Below, piece after piece: positions 59,218 to 64,000 of a DNA stretch of 64,000 bases. The stretch covers positions 17,287,501 through 17,351,500 of the forward strand of contig CM034102.1 of the NCBI GenBank assembly GCA_019914945.1, read 5' to 3'. The notes beneath the pieces are model-generated. The model had not been told where the DNA came from, ran no database searches, and saw nothing but the letters and a program-made list of their open reading frames with translations. The position numbers and the translations under genes are program-made. Origin of the DNA: Typha latifolia (lineage: Eukaryota; Streptophyta; Magnoliopsida; Poales; Typhaceae). Each line of letters starts with the position of its first letter. Positions within the stretch are counted from its first letter, which is position 1.

Positions 59218-60044
59218 ATGGAAGGAGGTGGCGATGTGAAGCTAGTAGGAGCATGGCCGAGCCCATTTGTGATGAGGCCGAGAATAGCACTAAACTTGAA
59301 GGGAGTTGAGTATGACTTCTTGGAAGAGCAATTTCCGGCTAAGAGCGAGCTACTTCTCAAGTCTAATCCGGTATACAAGAAGGTACCTGTACTTATCCAC
59401 AAGGATAAGCCCCTATGCGAGTCTTTGATCATTGTGGAGTATATCGACGAGGTTTGGGCCGCTTCTAGACCCGCTATTCTGCCCACTAACCCGTACGACC
59501 GCGCTATCCACCGTTTCTGGGCCGCCTATATCGACGATAAGGTACTCTTATTCGTTTTCTTAAGCGTTATTCTTCTAGATTAATCTTTCCCTTGGGATAA
59601 AAAGTTTTTTATTTTTTCAAAATAGCCCTCAATATTGGGTATCATATATAAAAATATGTTTGTGGTACCCAGTGGTTCCCTTCAGCTGCAGCAATTGGAA
59701 AGGGAGAGGCCAAGACAGAGGAAGCCAAGGCAGAAGCCATGGCCCAGATGCAGTCAGGGCTTAAGCTATTGGAGGAGGCCTTTGAGAAGTGTAGCCAAGG
59801 GAAGAGCTTCTTTGGTGGAGAGACCGTAGGATACCTTGACATAGCACTTGGGAGCTTCTTGGGATGGATCAAAGTGTTAGAGCTGATGAGTGGCACCAAG
59901 ATACTGGACGAGGAGAACACCCCTCTCCTTTTTGGATGGGCAGAGAGGTTTTGTGCTCATGATGCTGTTAAAGGAGTGATGCCAGACGTGGAGAAGCTGG
60001 CGGAATTTGCCAAGGTTCTACAGACAAGGGTCAGTGTGAATTGA
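59218..60044 (+). CDS. Tau-class glutathione S-transferase, GST-A
   Basis: Two exons, 59218-59541 and 59673-60044, with the single intron at the place usual for tau GSTs; 231 residues. The N-terminal thioredoxin-fold domain has the catalytic Ser15 in [15 protein letters not shown], the cis-Pro block KKVPVLIHKDKPL and the glutathione-binding ESLIIVEYIDE. The C-terminal helical domain has [22 protein letters not shown]. The enzymes conjugate glutathione to xenobiotics and oxidised lipids in the cytosol and are stress-induced. This copy differs from the next two in its N-terminus (MEGGGDV) and its C-terminus (VLQTRVSVN, without the PAQ end). No defect is seen. Confidence 0.94.
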
Positions 60045-60539
60045 TTAAGCACCCTCGTGTATATGAGGTTTTAAGTACAGAGACAGAATACAGATGTGTG
60101 AAGTGGAGTGTCTCTTATTTCTTAACCGTGTCTTTGTTGTTATTATCAAAATTAATCAGGCTTTGATTAATAAGTAAAGCTTCCGCCTTAGTTTTCTGTA
60201 AGTTTTGGCTAATTTAAACCACTTATTTTTAAGCTATGATCGATGCACTTCATGGCATTGAAGTAAGAAGCCTTGTTCTTAATTAATTGGATCTTCCATG
60301 TGCGGCAGCAATTACACTACATCAAGACTTTCAATAGTAACTAAGTCATAACTCTAAGCATGGTCCCTCTTTGGGATACATGTGGCTCTGCCAGGCGCCA
60401 GCCACAGTTGATATTATATTCTCTCATTTGTGATCAGTCGTCTCAAATAATATCTAAACCTTCTCCTCCTCCTCTTACACTATCTACATAAACAAGCATT
60501 TCCAATCCCCCACCTAAGCAACGTACGCCAAGATAAGCC
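60045..60539. other. GST-A to GST-B spacer
   Basis: 3' flank of GST-A and promoter of GST-B. The last 110 bp (TAAACCTTC, CTACATAAAC, TCCAATCCCCCACCT, AAGATAAGCC) resembles the GST-C leader. No other gene seen. Confidence 0.6.
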
Positions 60540-61348
60540 ATGGAAGGAGAAGATGTGAAGCTACTGGGGTTATGGGCAAGCCCATTTGCTATGAGGGTGA
60601 GAATAGCACTAAACTTGAAGGGAGTCAAGTACACCTACTCGGAGGAGAATCTTAAAGCAAAGAGCGAGCTACTCCTCAAGTCCAATCCGGTATACAAGAC
60701 GGTACCGGTACTTATCCACGAGGATAAGCCCCTATGCGAGTCTTTGGTCATTATGCAGTATATCGATGAGGTTTGGGCCGCTTCTGGCCCCGCTATTCTG
60801 CCCACTAATCCGTACGACCGCGCTATCCACCGGTTCTGGGCCGTATACCTCGACGATAAGGTATTTATCCAGCATAGATGTCTTCTTATATACGAGCTTT
60901 TGTTCGAATAATTAATATTAATATCTCATCCATTTTTGCGAACCAAAAAAAAAAATGGTACTAGTGGCTCTCTGCGGCGAGGGAAATCATTACGTTGAAG
61001 GCGAAAACGGAGGAAGCGACAGCAGCAGCCATTGTCCGGATGCAGACGGGCCTGGAACTATTAGAAGAGGTCTTTGACAAGTGCAGCAAAGGGAAGAGTT
61101 TCTTTGGTGGCGATTCGATAGAATACCTTGACATAGCACTAGGAAGTTCCTTGAGCTGGATCAAAGTGATGGAACTGTTGACTGGAGCAAAGATTATGGA
61201 TGAGAATAAGACTCCTCTCCTTGTGAGATGGGGGGAGAAGTTTTGTGCTCACGATGCTGTCAAAGGAGTGATGACAGATGTGGAGAAGCTACTGGAGTAT
61301 GCCAAGGGACTGCAGGCTTTCTACAGGAATGCTCTTCCAGCTCAGTGA
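60540..61348 (+). CDS. Tau-class glutathione S-transferase, GST-B
   Basis: Two exons, 60540-60860 and 60965-61348; 234 residues. Catalytic Ser14 lies in WASPF, followed by [27 protein letters not shown] and [11 protein letters not shown]. The C-terminal domain begins WLSAARE and includes [19 protein letters not shown], ending in NALPAQ. Exon 1 shares long identical stretches with GST-A ([12 protein letters not shown]), while exon 2 and the 3'UTR match GST-C best. Function as for the class: glutathione conjugation in the cytosol, stress-responsive. It looks intact. Confidence 0.95.
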
Positions 61349-61559
61349 AGTGGTTTCATTGAGGAGTTAGAGAGAATAAATTAAGATTGTATGACATCTG
61401 CTTCTTGTTATGTATGTTCTCCTTAGTATGATCACATCAATTTGATGGTTTAGAGAATAACTTTTTCTTTTTTTCTTGAAGTGTGGAGTTGTTAAACTTT
61501 TCTTTACCACTCTGTTAGTTCCTGAGGTAGGGATCCAGTCAGAGAGAAGGGAAGAGGAC
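61349..61559. other. GST-B 3' flank
   Basis: 3'UTR-like sequence (AGAGAATAAATTAAGATTGT) that is shared with the GST-C 3' flank. Nothing else seen. Confidence 0.5.
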
Positions 61560-61885
61560 GACTTATTGTTTTAGAATTTAGAGTCACTTAAGAGTCGCAG
61601 AAGGAGATGGCGCGAAAGTTGCTGGGAGAGAGGGCGGAGGGCTTCGACTTTCCAGAGGGGAAGAAAGAGGCGCGAAGTTGGGTTTTAATATCGGATCCAT
61701 GTACTGGTTCGCATTTGCCAATCCTCCGAAGCCCGTCCAGACCCGCCAGGCCGTATTTCTTGGAAGCTTCCTTTTACTTCGGGTTTTCCTTCAACAATTT
61801 GAGTCAACCAAAGTTGCTGTGCAGTGCTTGCTTTGAAACTTTAAACCATTTTGTCGGATTGAATCAGAAAAAAATCCATTTTCTT
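61560..61885. repeat. Copy of UTP4 upstream flank before GST-C
   Basis: Paralogous to 58480-58815, then continuing with AATTTGAGTCAACCAAAGTT and GCTTGCTTTGAAA(C/T)TTTAAACC, which recur at 63922-63970. The open frame across it (61607-62131) has no domain and is a by-product of the duplicated leader DNA. Confidence 0.75.
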
Positions 61886-62118
61886 GGCGTGGAAGTACGA
61901 AGCCTTAACCCTTCTTCTCGGTTCTTCGTGTCTGAGCAGTTGACATGTTTGGTATCGGATAAAAAGGGCCGTGTGATATCATGGTATACGTATGTGATGC
62001 AGTGTTTAATTGCACTGTGTTTTCTTTTTTCTTTTTACTTTTCCCTGAGTACGAGTTCTACACGTAACTCTGACTTCTTTTCTCATCAAGTAACATCTAA
62101 ACCTTCCTCCTCCTCTCC

Positions 62119-62126
62119 TATATATA
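62119..62126 (+). promoter_or_regulatory. TATA box of GST-C
   Basis: TATATATA-like element 65 bp before the GST-C ATG. GST-B has CTATCTACATAAA at the matching place, a weaker version. Confidence 0.6.
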
Positions 62127-62183
62127 CATAAAAACCTCCAATCCCCCACCTCTAAACCAAGATAAGCAACGCTAAAATAAGCC

Positions 62184-62980
62184 ATGGGAGGAGAAGATGT
62201 GAAGCTACTGGGGTTATGGGCAAGCCCATTTCCGATGAGAGTGAGCATAGCACTAAACTTGAAGGGAATCAAGTATACCTCTTCGGAGGAGAGTCTTGAA
62301 GCTAAGAGCGAGTTACTCCTCAAGTCTAATCCGGTGTACAAAAAGGTACCTGTACTTATCCACAAGGATAAGACCTTATGCGAGTCCTTGATAATCGTGC
62401 AATATATCGACGACGTCTGGGCTGCTTCCGGCCAATCTATTCTGCCGGCCGATCCGTATGACCGCGCTATCCACCGGTTCTGGGCCAAATATTTCGACGA
62501 ACAGGTATTTATTTAGCAGACATACCTTCTTATATACGAGCAATATCTCATTAATTTGTGCAAAATAAAAAATAAAAATAAAAATTGTGCTACCAGATTA
62601 TCGCTACGACGGGAGCAATCATTCGAATGCGGGTAAAGACGGAGGAAGAGATAGCAGCAGCGATAGCCCAGGTGAAGACGGTCCTGGAGCAATTGGAAGA
62701 GGTGTTTGAGAAGTGCAGTAAAGGGAAGAGTTTCTTTGGTGGCGATTCGATACAATACCTTGACATAGCACTAGGGAGTTTCTGGAGCTGGATCAAAGTG
62801 GTTGAACTGTTGAATGGGGCGAAGATACTGGAAGAGAAGAAGATTCCACTCCTTGTGAGATGGGGAGAGAAGTTTTGTGCTCATGATGCTGTTAAAGATT
62901 CGATGCAAGATGTGGAGAAACTACTGGAGTATGCCAAGCGACGGCAGGCTTTCTTCGAGAATGCTCCTCCAGCTCAGTGA
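62184..62980 (+). CDS. Tau-class glutathione S-transferase, GST-C
   Basis: Two exons, 62184-62504 and 62597-62980; 234 residues. Catalytic Ser14 is in WASPF and KKVPVLIHKDKTL and ESLIIVQYIDD are present. Several usually conserved positions differ from GST-A and -B: MRVRIAL is MRVSIAL, DK at the exon end is EQ, and the second exon opens with IIATTGAII where the others have W(F/L) then SAA. KPL is KTL. The C-terminal domain ([20 protein letters not shown], ending APPAQ) is intact. The frame is open throughout, so it is probably expressed, but the changed H-site entry may alter substrate choice or stability. Confidence 0.92.
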
Positions 62981-63710
62981 ATTGATTTTATCGAGGAGAT
63001 AGAGAGAATAAATTAAGATTGTATGAGTTCGGCTTGTTGCGATGTACGTCCTTTGAAATAAGTTTTTCTCCCTAGATCTATATAATTAAGGGAGAAAATT
63101 ATCGTTATATATATATAATTACCAGATTTAATTTACTTAAAATTTACAGATCTCAAATAGAACTGAAAAATTGGCATATCTTTCTCAAAGTGAGTCAAAA
63201 TAGTTTCTTATTTGGATTTGGATCTGCAAGTGATTGTGAGGTTAGAAAGGAGAGCATTATAAGTACTAAGAACTGAAGACATATCGCAAGGTTCGGCTAC
63301 ACATTCAGGGCCATATCTTTTACATCGACTTCTACCCGCGATCTTTTAAAGAAGCTGATTTGGTGTTGGGCGTGTAATGGTTTCGGTGCAACCATGATAT
63401 TATCTCCTTTTTCTTCTTTCCTCTCAATCTAGAGATCATCATTTCGTCAACAAATTGTGCTCAACGGCGAAACTCCTCTTTCCTCAGTTCGAGAGTGGCT
63501 TCCCTCCATAGTCTTTAGTCGACTAGTGGAATAATCATGGGGGTTTCGGGGGTAGAAGACCGGAGAACTTCTGGTCCTCAATTTGACCCTTCTCGGATCA
63601 CCCATGATAAATCTGTCGTTTTGTTGTGTTATCATTTAACTCAAGGCTTAAATAGTTTGAACAAGGATGGTGGAGAAGATTTGTCCCAATGCTTCAATGG
63701 ACCTTGATAA
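62981..63710. other. GST-C 3' flank and unassigned region
   Basis: The first 100 bp matches the GST-B 3'UTR. The rest, including the 62-codon minus-strand frame at 63447-63635, shows no domain I can name. Its composition differs from the AT-rich surroundings and it may be an old transposon piece. Confidence 0.35.
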
Positions 63711-64000
63711 TGAAAAAACATATCATGCATTAATTGAATGATGCTTTCCCTTAATTCATTACTTCATTAGATAGTTAACCCTGTTAATTTGATTGCCATA
63801 AGGAGTGAGATATTGGCTAAACGACGACTTGTAGCAATCTGATTGGCTCGCGCAAACACAAGCATGATGTTAATCAAATCCAAAATTTGAATAACAATAA
63901 CTTTATAATGAAACACAACGATTTGAGTCAACCAAAGTTGCTTGTGCTTGCTTTGAAATTTTAAACCATTTTCTTGGATTGTATATAAAAAAAAACCATT
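63711..64000. repeat. Rearranged duplicate: UTP4 intron 2 DNA joined to GST upstream DNA
   Basis: 63711-63913 matches 57402-57614 (UTP4 intron 2). From about 63917 to the window end it matches 61795-61885 (upstream of GST-C). The intervening 1.2 kb (UTP4 exons 1-2 and leader) is missing here. A further GST copy may lie just beyond the window. Confidence 0.8.

Noticed and set aside
61607..62131. 174-codon plus-strand frame starting MARKLLGE
   Set aside because: It covers the duplicated UTP4 leader DNA and the GST-C promoter; no domain and no splice context.

Overview
This is a plant nuclear genome window. It holds spliced protein genes with GT-AG introns, plant-only families (DUF620, IQM, tau-class GST, X8/GPI and LTPG cell-surface proteins, PPR proteins) and telo-box promoters. 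Several genes have GC-rich 5' ends next to AT-rich introns and 3' ends (RH36-like helicase, both PPR genes, the O-fucosyltransferase-like gene), which fits a monocot outside the grasses. That placement is an inference; I cannot name the species. Transposon content is low and I see no prokaryotic, organellar or viral genes.

Layout. 0.2-1.9 kb: DUF620 gene (-). 3.3-4.8 kb: X8-domain GPI protein (-). 6.5-10.9 kb: SC35-like splicing factor of the SCL30A/SCL33 type (+) with an elaborate third intron. 11-16.9 kb: no gene recognised. 16.9-19.5 kb: IQM calmodulin-binding protein (+). 21.1-22.7 kb: O-fucosyltransferase-like membrane protein (-), divergent from ribosomal protein eS28 (+, 23.9 kb). 24.9-26.2 kb: PPR protein (-), head-to-head with an RH36/Dbp8-type DEAD-box helicase (+, 26.4-29.4 kb). 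30.1-30.3 kb: U5 snRNA gene with its own USE and TATA. 30.6-33.3 kb: plastid-type RsmD rRNA methyltransferase (+). 34.7-35.8 kb: GPI-anchored lipid-transfer protein (-). 37.1-37.7 kb: glycine-rich wall protein (+). 38.4-46.2 kb: two tandem ALBA-RGG genes (+), the first carrying a LINE remnant. 47.2-50.3 kb: VAMP72-type R-SNARE (-). 51.2-52.6 kb: PLS-E class PPR protein (+). 53.3-58.4 kb: UTP4/Cirhin (POPCORN) WD40 protein (-). 59.2-63.0 kb: three tandem tau GST genes (+), followed at the right edge by a rearranged copy of UTP4-intron and GST-upstream DNA.

Shared themes. Genes of RNA processing and ribosome synthesis recur: SCL factor, U5 snRNA, eS28, RH36/Dbp8, UTP4, RsmD and the ALBAs. Many of them carry telo-box motifs near the start. 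The cell-surface genes (X8, LTPG, glycine-rich protein) and the stress genes (GSTs) are separate. The points most worth a second look are the unlisted U5 snRNA gene, the SCL intron with a 38-bp tandem repeat beside a GAAG-rich segment, the GC-AG intron in one ALBA copy, and the mosaic duplication joining UTP4 and GST DNA.
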